From an uncultured Bacteroidales bacterium (GTDB taxonomy: Bacteria > Bacteroidota > Bacteroidia > Bacteroidales > UBA932), in assembly GCA_947305045.1 (NCBI GenBank), contig CAMZCW010000068.1, forward strand, positions 1 to 10,478: a DNA stretch of 10,478 nt. The letters are read 5' to 3'. Shown here in pieces: positions 1 through 6,015 of this stretch. The notes beneath the pieces are model-generated. The model worked only from the letters and a program-made list of their open reading frames with translations. It made no database searches and was not told the DNA's origin. Made by a program: the position numbers and the translations under genes. Numbering within the stretch: position 1 is the first letter of the stretch; each line of letters begins with the position of its first letter.

Positions 1-207
1 AAACTCTGCGCAGAGGTCCGTGCCGCCGGCGGCGGGGAAGACGAAGAAGAAGTGGTGCGCGCTTTCATGGGCGTGAGCGTGAAAAACTTCAATCACGCGC
101 TGGACCTCATAGACGCCAACTGGGGCTCCATCCAGGGCTATCTGGAAGAGGCCATGGAAATCAGCTTCGAGGACTGCCAGCGCCTCCAGGCCCGCTATCT
201 GGAATAG
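1..207 (+). CDS. Tyrosine-protein phosphatase, IphP/Y_phosphatase3-like (C-terminal fragment, 5' end outside window)
   Basis: The first frame is open from base 1 to a TAG at 205-207 and encodes 68 residues. The segment has the pattern that closes IphP-like tyrosine/serine phosphatases of the Y_phosphatase3 family: an L/M-G-V-S motif with an alpha-helical stretch, then an acidic helix with G-S-I-x-G-Y-L-E-E (family: YGSVxxYL), and finally a short D-x-x-x-L-x-x-x-Y-L-E ending. Family members dephosphorylate phosphotyrosine, and some act on phosphoinositides or phosphoserine. The catalytic HCxxGxxR loop would lie upstream of the window and cannot be seen, so activity cannot be judged. The gene converges on the acyl-CoA synthetase gene with only 6 nt between the stops and no visible terminator. 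The family call rests only on C-terminal similarity recalled by eye; an unrelated helical C-terminus is the main alternative. Confidence 0.62.
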   Translation, partial: KLCAEVRAAGGGEDEEEVVRAFMGVSVKNFNHALDLIDANWGSIQGYLEEAMEISFEDCQRLQARYLE

Positions 208-213
208 ATTCTT

Positions 214-1839
214 TTACTGATACAGATGCCGTTTGATGCTGCCTTTGGCGGTGCGCTCGAAGGGCATGTCCACCAGTTCCACCTGGAAAATCTGGCTGAA
301 TTTGGGGAGGAGGTCGTTGCTCTTTTTGCGTATGTCATCTGACAGCGCAAGAAGGGCGTTTTCGTCATCGCCTTTTACGGAGCCGGCTTTGGGATAAACC
401 AGGGCTGCCAGTTTGCCCTCGCGGTCCACCACCAGGGACTCTTCCACCAGGGGATGACGCCCCAGGACCTGCTCCACTTCTTCCGGATAAATATTTTGAC
501 CGGAAGCACTGAGAATGAGCGCTTTAATGCGGCCGCGGATGAAGAGGTTTCCGGATTCGTCCATAATGCCCAGGTCTCCGGTGCGGAACCAGCCGTCTGC
601 CGTGTAGGCTTGTTTTTCCGCCTCCGGATTCTTGTAATAACCGGAAAACAGGTTAGGCCCTTTGGCCTGGATTTCTCCGGGAATCCGGTCCGGCTCGGAG
701 GAGTCTATCCGGATTTGGTGGATGGGCTTTCCGCAGGAGCCGGGAGCGTAGCCTGCAGGCATTTCAAACGCCAGCAGCGGACAGGCTTCCGTCATGCCAT
801 AACCCACTACATAGGGCAGATCAATCTTTTTGAGCACGCTTTCCACCTTCCAGCTGAGCGGCGCACCGCCAATGATGATGGTGTGCAGGTTCCCTCCCAG
901 CGTTGCCAGCAGTTTTTTTCCAACGGAATGATAAAAGGAGGAGCGAACGCCAGGGATGGTGAGGATGGCCTTGGCCGAGCGGGTATTCAGCTGCGGCCGG
1001 ATGAGGTTGGCGTACACCTTCTCCATGATAAGGGGCACGGTAATCATGAGGTATGGCCTGACTTCGCCCATGGCCTGGAGCAGCAGGGAAGGGGAGGGCG
1101 CCTTGCCCAGGAAATGGATGGTAAAACCGGTGCAGCAAGGATAAACAAATTCGAAGGCGAGCCCATAAATGTGGGCCAGCGGCAGCATGGAGACCAGTTT
1201 TTCCGGCGCATTGTGAATGTGTTGCTGACAGAATTCCACGATGTCCGACATGGCGCCATAACTGAGCATGACGCCTTTGGGGTCTCCGGAGGTGCCGGAA
1301 GTATAGTTGATGATGGCAATGGCTTCCAGGGTATCCGGGTAGTGAATGTCACTCAGCCGGATACCTTCCGGATAACAGGCTTGAAATAGTTTTTCCTTGT
1401 CCTCCCAGGCGGCTCGCAGGCGGGCGTCCGGGCAGGAGAGCAACTTGTATTCCCGGGCGTCCAGCACCCCCCTGAGCTGAGGAAGATCGTAACTGTTCAG
1501 GCTTTTCCAGATGGATGCGTCTGCAATGAGAAAGGTGCTGTCCGAGTGACGGATGAGCTGGGAAAGGCCTTCCGGCGTATAGTTGGGGAGGATAGGGACG
1601 ATAACGGCTTCATAGGTATTGACGGCCAGGAAAGCCAGGGCCCATTTGGCCGAATTTTGTGCGCAGAGCGCAATCTTGTCTCCTTTGCGGATGCCGGCAG
1701 CCTGAAAAAAGATATGAAATTTTTCAACCTGCTCTGCTACCTGCGCGTAGGTGTAACTCTCTCCGCCGTAGTCGCACAGGGCGGGCTTGCTGGCGCGAAG
1801 CCTTATTTGTTCTTCCAGTTTTTTCAGGTAGCTTTTCAT
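214..1839 (-). CDS. AMP-binding long-chain acyl-CoA synthetase (fatty acid--CoA ligase family)
   Basis: This 541-residue cytosolic ANL-superfamily enzyme should activate a carboxylic acid, probably a fatty acid, with ATP to an acyl-adenylate and then transfer it to CoA. Motifs in order: P-loop Y-T-S-G-T-S-G-D-P-K-G (179-189), A5 Y-G-M-T-E-A-C-P (347-354), A7 G-W-F-R-T-G-D-L-G (416-424), the hinge R-G-R-I-K-A (435-440), and A8 S-G-Q-N-I-Y-P-E-E-V-E (446-456). The A10 loop near the C-terminus reads T-A-K-G-S-I-K-R, so the usual catalytic lysine before Ile is a serine (534). Length is near the 540-650 norm. I chose the ATG at 1839 because the aligned N-terminus starts there and a strong TATCTTTG promoter element lies at 1861-1868. 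The frame stays open to 2061, but that extension would run into cls and is not protein-like. It is divergent from cls, so both lipid genes may share control. Substrate chain length is not visible; an acyl-ACP synthetase or other ANL ligase is possible. Confidence 0.9.
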   Translation of the reverse strand: MKSYLKKLEEQIRLRASKPALCDYGGESYTYAQVAEQVEKFHIFFQAAGIRKGDKIALCAQNSAKWALAFLAVNTYEAVIVPILPNYTPEGLSQLIRHSDSTFLIADASIWKSLNSYDLPQLRGVLDAREYKLLSCPDARLRAAWEDKEKLFQACYPEGIRLSDIHYPDTLEAIAIINYTSGTSGDPKGVMLSYGAMSDIVEFCQQHIHNAPEKLVSMLPLAHIYGLAFEFVYPCCTGFTIHFLGKAPSPSLLLQAMGEVRPYLMITVPLIMEKVYANLIRPQLNTRSAKAILTIPGVRSSFYHSVGKKLLATLGGNLHTIIIGGAPLSWKVESVLKKIDLPYVVGYGMTEACPLLAFEMPAGYAPGSCGKPIHQIRIDSSEPDRIPGEIQAKGPNLFSGYYKNPEAEKQAYTADGWFRTGDLGIMDESGNLFIRGRIKALILSASGQNIYPEEVEQVLGRHPLVEESLVVDREGKLAALVYPKAGSVKGDDENALLALSDDIRKKSNDLLPKFSQIFQVELVDMPFERTAKGSIKRHLYQ

Positions 1840-1860
1840 TCCACGTTTTTGCCAATCATG

Positions 1861-1868
1861 CAAAGATA
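1861..1868 (-). promoter_or_regulatory. Bacteroidota-type -7 promoter element TATCTTTG for the acyl-CoA synthetase gene
   Basis: Read on the minus strand the sequence is TATCTTTG followed by CA, a perfect match to the Bacteroidota TAnnTTTG element. The start codon lies 21 nt downstream, leaving a short leader of about 15 nt. A weak upstream element TTTC (minus strand, 1891-1894) sits 22 nt away, close to the usual 19-21 nt, and falls inside the palindrome at 1888-1900. Confidence 0.72.
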
Positions 1869-1887
1869 CAAAAAAATAGGTATTGTC

Positions 1888-1900
1888 ACGGAAATTCCGT
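1888..1900. repeat. 13-bp palindrome ACGGAA-A-TTCCGT in the divergent promoter region (candidate operator)
   Basis: The half sites ACGGAA and TTCCGT are perfect 6-bp inverted repeats around one central A. The element lies between the -7 elements of the two divergent genes (acyl-CoA synthetase and cls) and overlaps the upstream promoter region of the first. A dimeric repressor bound here could affect both lipid genes. Palindromes of this size also occur by chance, and no regulator gene is adjacent. Confidence 0.35.
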
Positions 1901-1907
1901 AAATTCG
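1900..1907 (+). promoter_or_regulatory. Possible -7 promoter element TAAATTCG for cls
   Basis: TAAATTCG followed by CA resembles TAnnTTTG with one mismatch and lies only 8 nt before the cls ATG at 1916. If used, the transcript would be leaderless or nearly so. No good TTTG-like element is seen 19-21 nt upstream, so the call is weak. It is the best match in the 76-bp gap. Confidence 0.33.
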
Positions 1908-1915
1908 CAAAAGAT

Positions 1916-3370
1916 ATGCCACTCACACTTATCATAGGGCTTGTTTTGCGCATTTTGCTTGCGGTGGGCGTCATCTGGCAAATTCTGCGCGGAGAAAAGG
2001 AAGCGGATACCCAGGTTATATGGCTGTTGTTCATTGCCTTGTTACCCGTTATCGGCCTCATTGCCTATTGCTTGTTTGGAATCAACTACCGCCGGGATGT
2101 GGTGCGTGAACGCCTGCACGGCCGCACCCTCAAATTGTTCGGGCAAATGCCGGAGGAACTGGGACGCCGGCTTTTCCCGGAAAGCACGCAGGAAAAGGTG
2201 GAGGAACGTTTTCGTCCCTTGGCAAAGCTGCTCCGCTCCTGCGGGGACGGCAACCGCGTGTATGAGGGCAACGCCATGGAAATCATCACTTCCGGGCTCC
2301 GCAAGCGGGAACTTCTCCTGGAGGATATCCGTAAGGCGCAGAAATTCATCCATATAGAGTATTTCCGTTTTGGCAATGACAAAGCCGGTATGGAAGTGCG
2401 GGACGCCCTGCTGCAAAAGGTGAAGGAAGGGGTGGAGGTCCGCTTCCTGAACAACAACATGATAGGCCGGAATATCCCCCGTTCCTATTTCCGCAACATG
2501 GCCAAGGGAGGCATGGAGGTGCTTCCCTATACGCATATTCACAACGGTTTCCGTTCTTTCCTCATGCGCATCAACTGCCAGAATCACCGTAAAATTGTGG
2601 TTATCGACGGGCGGGTGGCCTATACGGGCGGCATGAACCTGAACGACAATTACTTCTACAAGTGGCGGGATACGCACCTGCGCATTGAGGGCCCTGTAGT
2701 GGCGCGCCTGCAAGCGTCGTTTATCGACAGCTGGGTGTCCTCCGGCGGACGCCTGAGCCACCCGCTCCGGGATTATTTCCCGCTGCCGGAACCCATCGCC
2801 TGGGATGCTCCGCTCAAGGACAAATGCATGCAGGTGGTTACGGATGCTGCGGAGAACCAGCATCCGGCTACGCTCCTGGGGTACGAGTGGGTGCTGCAAA
2901 ACGCCCGGGACTATGTCTATATCCATACCCCTTACTTTGTGCCGCCCACATCGTTTCTGAATGCACTGAAGAGCGCCGCGCTACGGGGGGTGGATGTGCG
3001 TCTGATGCTGCCCAAGCGGGTAGATACCCCGCTTATTGGCCCGGCCAACCATTCCATGTATGCGGAGTGCCTGGCTGCCGGCGTGCGCATTTTTGAGCGC
3101 AGCGGTGCGTTTATCCATTCCAAGAGTCTGGTCTGCGACGACAATCTGAGCATTGTAGGTGCATCTAACCTGGATATGCGCAGTTTCTTTATCAACAGTG
3201 AGGTGAACAGCTTCATCTATGATGGCGAAACGGCGCTATTTTGCAAGGCGCAATTCCTCAAGGATGCGGAGGATACCAAGGAGTGGACGCTGGAAAGCTG
3301 GAGAAACAGCCGCACCTGGTACCAGGACATGGGCTCGCACTTCATGCGGCTGTTCTACCGCCTGCTCTAA
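1916..3370 (+). CDS. cls: Cardiolipin synthase (two-HKD phospholipase D family)
   Basis: This 484-residue inner-membrane enzyme is expected to join two phosphatidylglycerol molecules into cardiolipin with release of glycerol. Two N-terminal membrane segments (about residues 4-22 and 34-54) precede two phospholipase D domains. Both catalytic HxKxxxxD motifs are intact: H224, K226, D231 with the following T-G-G-M-N, and H401, K403, D408 followed by G-A-S-N-L-D-M-R-S. The length is typical of ClsA-type enzymes. I chose the ATG at 1916, which leads straight into the first membrane segment; the only in-frame upstream start is a TTG at 1883 giving a basic 11-residue extension that overlaps promoter DNA. 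The gene is divergent from the acyl-CoA synthetase gene and its TAA overlaps the stop of the convergent lipoprotein gene. Some two-HKD proteins use phosphatidylethanolamine as phosphatidyl donor, which cannot be excluded. Confidence 0.93.
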   Translation: MPLTLIIGLVLRILLAVGVIWQILRGEKEADTQVIWLLFIALLPVIGLIAYCLFGINYRRDVVRERLHGRTLKLFGQMPEELGRRLFPESTQEKVEERFRPLAKLLRSCGDGNRVYEGNAMEIITSGLRKRELLLEDIRKAQKFIHIEYFRFGNDKAGMEVRDALLQKVKEGVEVRFLNNNMIGRNIPRSYFRNMAKGGMEVLPYTHIHNGFRSFLMRINCQNHRKIVVIDGRVAYTGGMNLNDNYFYKWRDTHLRIEGPVVARLQASFIDSWVSSGGRLSHPLRDYFPLPEPIAWDAPLKDKCMQVVTDAAENQHPATLLGYEWVLQNARDYVYIHTPYFVPPTSFLNALKSAALRGVDVRLMLPKRVDTPLIGPANHSMYAECLAAGVRIFERSGAFIHSKSLVCDDNLSIVGASNLDMRSFFINSEVNSFIYDGETALFCKAQFLKDAEDTKEWTLESWRNSRTWYQDMGSHFMRLFYRLL

Positions 3371-3393
3371 GGAAGTTTGTAATCGGAGGCGGT
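3357..3393 (+). terminator. Possible weak terminator of cls
   Basis: ACCGCCT (3357-3363) pairs perfectly with AGGCGGT (3387-3393), and the following bases are TTTC, making four T residues at 3393-3396. The left arm lies in the last cls codons and the right arm lies in the 3' coding end of the opposing lipoprotein gene. The 23-nt loop is long for an intrinsic terminator, so this is tentative. Confidence 0.25.
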
Positions 3394-4452
3394 TTTCAGG
3401 CCTGTTGTCCCAAAATAGCTCTCGACCACGTTTCCTTTGATATACACCCGTCGACCCCGTAAGTCCGGGTGATCCACCAGATTGAGTGCATCACGGATGC
3501 TGCCTTTGGGCAGTTCTACCGCTACACAGTTTTCTTTGGCGGTAACGGAGGAGCGTTCCGCCAGGGCAATGTGAGTGTTCTTGCTAATCCCTTCCGTTTT
3601 TACCGATTTCCCGGCCGAGGTGAGGTCCCCGCCTACAATGTAGCCATAGAGCCATACGCCGGTTTCGCCCACATGACGGGCCGCTTCTCCAACGGCAATG
3701 GCGTTTTCCCACTGTCCGCCGTCGTTTCCGCTGCCGCTGTCGTTATTGCCCCCGATGACAAACTGCGCATTGGACCAGGTTTTGCTGGTGTCCACGGCTA
3801 CCTGCATCTGGCTGCCGCCGCTTGCATCGGCCGGGGCCGATATGCTCACGGTAAGAACTTCGCGGGTCCCCAGCTCACGGGTGAAAAGGGTCTGGTCCTG
3901 GGCCTGGTTGTACAGGATGACGGAGACCTCGCCCGGGAATACGTAGGCAATGCGCTTTTCCGTATAGGTGTACTTGAGTTTCACGCTGCTCTGCTTAATA
4001 AAGAGTACGCCGTCCGGAAAGGTAGTAAGGAAATCAGGCGCTATTTTGAGACGGATGCCGGCATTGAGCAGCGTGCAGTTGAGGTGTGCGGTAATCTGTT
4101 GTCCGGCCGATACCACCACTACCTGTTCATCGCCGTACTGCGGACGCGCAAAGGCGGGCGCGGAGAAGGGGATGGACAGCACCGTGATGGTATAGCTGCC
4201 GGGATTCACTTTCAGGTACTGGGGGGAATCCCCGTAGTTCCCCTCGTACAGGATACTGCCGTCGCCGCTGCGGATGGTCAGTAAAAATTCGTTGGTGTCG
4301 GGAATCTCTTCCGTCGCTTTGGTCCGGATGCTTTTGTCCAGCACCCAGCGGAGTTCCCCTTGTTCTCTCAACTCCTTGAGAGCCGAGAAATCGTCACAGG
4401 CGGTGAGCCCGGCCAGCAGCAGGAGCATCACCCAGCATTTTTTTGTTTTCAT
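3367..4452 (-). CDS. DUF4493/DUF6359-domain lipoprotein, function unknown
   Basis: The product is a 361-residue predicted lipoprotein. A basic start (M-K-T-K-K), a hydrophobic core and lipobox L-T-A-C put the lipidated cysteine at 19, followed at once by two aspartates. Residues about 45-205 resemble DUF4493, with the N-P-G-S-Y-T-I-T-V turn near 83-91 and a beta-rich build. A low-complexity Gly/Asn/Asp/Ser linker (about 234-247) leads to a C-terminal DUF6359-like region (about 249-361) with W-L-Y-G-Y-I-V-G-G (267-275), V-E-L-P-x-G-S-I-R-D-A-L-N-L and Y-F-G-T-T-G-L. Both families are, as far as I recall, common among Bacteroidales surface or fimbrial-type lipoproteins, but no biochemical role is established. 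An in-frame ATG at 4461 would add three residues (M-C-C) and is an equally possible start because it follows an A-rich stretch. The domain calls are from memory, and DUF4493 is the less certain one. The stop codon overlaps that of cls. Confidence 0.78.
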   Translation of the reverse strand: MKTKKCWVMLLLLAGLTACDDFSALKELREQGELRWVLDKSIRTKATEEIPDTNEFLLTIRSGDGSILYEGNYGDSPQYLKVNPGSYTITVLSIPFSAPAFARPQYGDEQVVVVSAGQQITAHLNCTLLNAGIRLKIAPDFLTTFPDGVLFIKQSSVKLKYTYTEKRIAYVFPGEVSVILYNQAQDQTLFTRELGTREVLTVSISAPADASGGSQMQVAVDTSKTWSNAQFVIGGNNDSGSGNDGGQWENAIAVGEAARHVGETGVWLYGYIVGGDLTSAGKSVKTEGISKNTHIALAERSSVTAKENCVAVELPKGSIRDALNLVDHPDLRGRRVYIKGNVVESYFGTTGLKTASDYKLP

Positions 4453-4471
4453 ACAGCACATTTCTTTTTCG

Positions 4472-4490
4472 GCCGGACACCGTGCCCGGC
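4472..4490 (-). other. Short imperfect hairpin in the lipoprotein gene leader
   Basis: GCCGG (4472-4476) and CCGGC (4486-4490) form a 5-bp GC-only stem, and the internal CAC/GTG could extend it imperfectly. It would lie in the 5' leader of the lipoprotein mRNA, about 10-20 nt before the start codon. It could limit ribosome access or may be incidental. Confidence 0.22.
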
Positions 4491-4496
4491 TTGTTG

Positions 4497-4504
4497 CGAA
4501 GGTA
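4497..4504 (-). promoter_or_regulatory. Possible -7 promoter element TACCTTCG for the lipoprotein gene
   Basis: On the minus strand TACCTTCG followed by CA matches TAnnTTTG with one mismatch. It lies 35 nt before the ATG at 4461 and 44 nt before the ATG at 4452. No clear upstream TTTG-like element is seen at the right spacing, so the assignment is tentative. Confidence 0.38.
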
Positions 4505-4606
4505 GGGTACTTTCCCGGAACGCAGATTCAGAAACGTGAATTTTTTCGGAAATTTTTCTACCGATTCGTTTAAAACAGCATGCTTGGGGTCAATTTTTTT
4601 TATCGA

Positions 4607-4638
4607 TTTCCATTCTTCGGCCAAAATCCGTATCTTTG
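4607..4638 (+). promoter_or_regulatory. Bacteroidota-type promoter of ffh (TTTC, 20 nt, TATCTTTG)
   Basis: TATCTTTG at 4631-4638, followed by CA, is a perfect TAnnTTTG element. A TTTC at 4607-4610 lies exactly 20 nt upstream, within the usual 19-21 nt for the distal element. The ffh ATG follows 23 nt after the proximal element, giving a short leader. Between them lies AAGGA at 4651-4655, 6 nt before the ATG, which could serve as a Shine-Dalgarno-like site although this phylum relies little on such sites. Confidence 0.8.
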
Positions 4639-4661
4639 CAAGTTATTCAAAAGGATTTGCT

Positions 4662-5981
4662 ATGTTCGAGAACTTGAGCGAAAGACTGGAACGGTCTTTC
4701 AAAATACTGAAGGGTGAAGGGAAAATCACCGAAATCAATGTAGCGGAAACCGTCAAGGATATCCGTAAGGCTTTGCTGGATGCCGACGTAAGCTACAAGG
4801 TGGCCAAGGACTTCTGCGACCGCGTGAAGGAAAAAGCCATGGGCGCCAATGTGCTCACTGCCGTGAAGCCCCAGCAGATGATGGTGAAAATCACCCACGA
4901 CGAGCTGGCGGAGTTTATGGGGTCCCAGGCGCAGGACATCAACCTGAAGGGGAATCCCGCCGTGGTGCTGGTAGCCGGCCTTAACGGTTCCGGTAAAACC
5001 ACTTTCTCCGGCAAGCTGGCCCTGCACATCAAGTCCAAGCGTGGCATGAAGGTGCTCCTGGCGGCCTGCGATACGTTCCGTCCGGCCGCTATCGAGCAGT
5101 TAAAACTCCTGGGAGAAAGTATAGGCGTACCGGTCTATACCGAAGAAGGGGAGAAGGACCCCATCAAGATTGCCAAAGCATCCATTGCCAAGGCCAAGGC
5201 AGAGGGCTTCAGCGTGGTTATTGTGGATACCGCCGGCCGCCTGGCCGTGGACCAGCAGCTCATGGACGAGATTTCCGCCCTGCACCAGGCCGTACAGCCC
5301 ACGGAGACCCTCTTTGTGGTAGATGCCATGACCGGTCAGGACGCCGTAGAAACGGCCAAGGCCTTCAACGACCGTCTGGATTTTGACGGCGTGGTCCTCA
5401 CCAAGATGGACGGCGATACCCGTGGCGGCGCCGCCCTCTCCATCAAGGCCGTTGTGGGCAAGCCCATCAAGTTTGTCAGCTCCGGCGAGAAACTGGAAGC
5501 ACTGGACGTTTTCCATCCGGAGCGTATTGCAGACCGCATCCTGGGCATGGGAGACGTGGTTTCCCTGGTGGAAAAGGCGCAGGAACAGTACGACGAAAAA
5601 CAGGCCCGCGAACTCAAGAAAAAGCTGGCCAAGGACCAGTTCACCCTGTGGGATTTCTATCAGCAAATCCAGCAGGTGAAAAAGATGGGCAATATGAAAG
5701 AGCTGGCCTCCATGATTCCCGGCGTGGGCAAGGCCCTCAAGGATGTGGATATTCCGGACGATGCCTTCAAGAGCACGGAGGCCATCATCCTGTCCATGAC
5801 CCCGTACGAGCGCGAGCATCCGGAGGCCATCAACGGCTCCCGCCGCAAGCGCATCGCGGACGGTTCCGGCACCTCGGTTCCGGATGTGAATAAGCTTCTC
5901 AAGCAGTTCGAGGGCACCCGCAAGCTCATGAAGGGCGTGGCAACGGGAAGCCTAATGCAACGAATGAAGGGATTCAGATAA
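4662..5981 (+). CDS. ffh: Signal recognition particle GTPase Ffh (SRP54 homologue)
   Basis: This 439-residue protein binds 4.5S/SRP RNA and signal sequences emerging from ribosomes and delivers the complex to the receptor FtsY at the inner membrane, with GTP hydrolysis by both partners. The N helical bundle spans about 1-95. The G domain shows G-L-N-G-S-G-K-T-T (106-114), D-T-F-R-P-A-A (137-143), D-T-A-G-R (189-193), T-K-M-D-G-D (247-252) and a closing S-S-G-E-K (273-277). The M domain (about 328-430) carries the M-I-P-G finger segment and the RNA-binding S-R-R-K-R-I-A-D-G-S-G-T (393-404). The C-terminal tail is short and basic. I chose the ATG at 4662 because it gives the canonical M-F-E-N-L-S-E-R-L start just after a strong promoter; the frame is open upstream to 4536, but that would include the promoter. 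The last codons form one arm of an inverted repeat. Confidence 0.98.
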   Translation: MFENLSERLERSFKILKGEGKITEINVAETVKDIRKALLDADVSYKVAKDFCDRVKEKAMGANVLTAVKPQQMMVKITHDELAEFMGSQAQDINLKGNPAVVLVAGLNGSGKTTFSGKLALHIKSKRGMKVLLAACDTFRPAAIEQLKLLGESIGVPVYTEEGEKDPIKIAKASIAKAKAEGFSVVIVDTAGRLAVDQQLMDEISALHQAVQPTETLFVVDAMTGQDAVETAKAFNDRLDFDGVVLTKMDGDTRGGAALSIKAVVGKPIKFVSSGEKLEALDVFHPERIADRILGMGDVVSLVEKAQEQYDEKQARELKKKLAKDQFTLWDFYQQIQQVKKMGNMKELASMIPGVGKALKDVDIPDDAFKSTEAIILSMTPYEREHPEAINGSRRKRIADGSGTSVPDVNKLLKQFEGTRKLMKGVATGSLMQRMKGFR

Positions 5982-6001
5982 ACTGAATCCCTTCATTCGT
6001 T
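5959..6001. terminator. Perfect 19-bp inverted repeat between ffh and the 5'-nucleotidase gene, probable bidirectional terminator
   Basis: CGAATGAAGGGATTCAG (5961-5977) and CTGAATCCCTTCATTCG (5983-5999) are perfect reverse complements around a 5-nt loop ATAAA that contains the ffh stop, and flanking AA/TT extends the stem to 19 bp. The left arm encodes the last ffh residues (Q-R-M-K-G-F-R). Downstream on + is TTTATATTC, a modest T-rich tail; on - only two T residues follow. It lies 14 nt after the stop of the convergent 5'-nucleotidase gene, so it can fold in transcripts from either side and block read-through or protect 3' ends. Confidence 0.78.
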
Positions 6002-6015
6002 TATATTCAACAAAA

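Noticed and set aside
454..1389. Open frame of 311 codons on + opposite the acyl-CoA synthetase gene
   Set aside because: It lies wholly antisense to a well supported gene; its product is a Gly/His/Val-rich string without recognisable motifs, as expected from an antisense frame of GC-rich codons.
1840..2061. N-terminal extension of the acyl-CoA synthetase frame
   Set aside because: It contains the promoter element at 1861-1868 and overlaps the start of cls; the residues do not resemble family N-termini.
2042..2926. Open frames on - opposite cls, and similarly 3469-4284 opposite the lipoprotein gene and 5100-5819 opposite ffh
   Set aside because: All are shadows of strong genes with no recognisable protein features.
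4536..4560. Repeated A/T-rich runs (ATTTTTTCGG and AATTTTTC) in the lipoprotein/ffh gap
   Set aside because: These are short AT-rich similarities typical of promoter regions in this phylum; no regular repeat unit.
4577..4584. 8-bp palindrome AGCATGCT upstream of ffh
   Set aside because: It is too short and does not extend; expected by chance in a region of this size.
4394..4624. 76-codon open frame on - spanning the lipoprotein start and the intergenic gap
   Set aside because: It overlaps the lipoprotein signal peptide in another frame and has no recognisable features.
4536..4661. N-terminal extension of the ffh frame
   Set aside because: It would place the strong TATCTTTG promoter inside the coding region, and Ffh proteins start at the M-F-E-N-L-type sequence.
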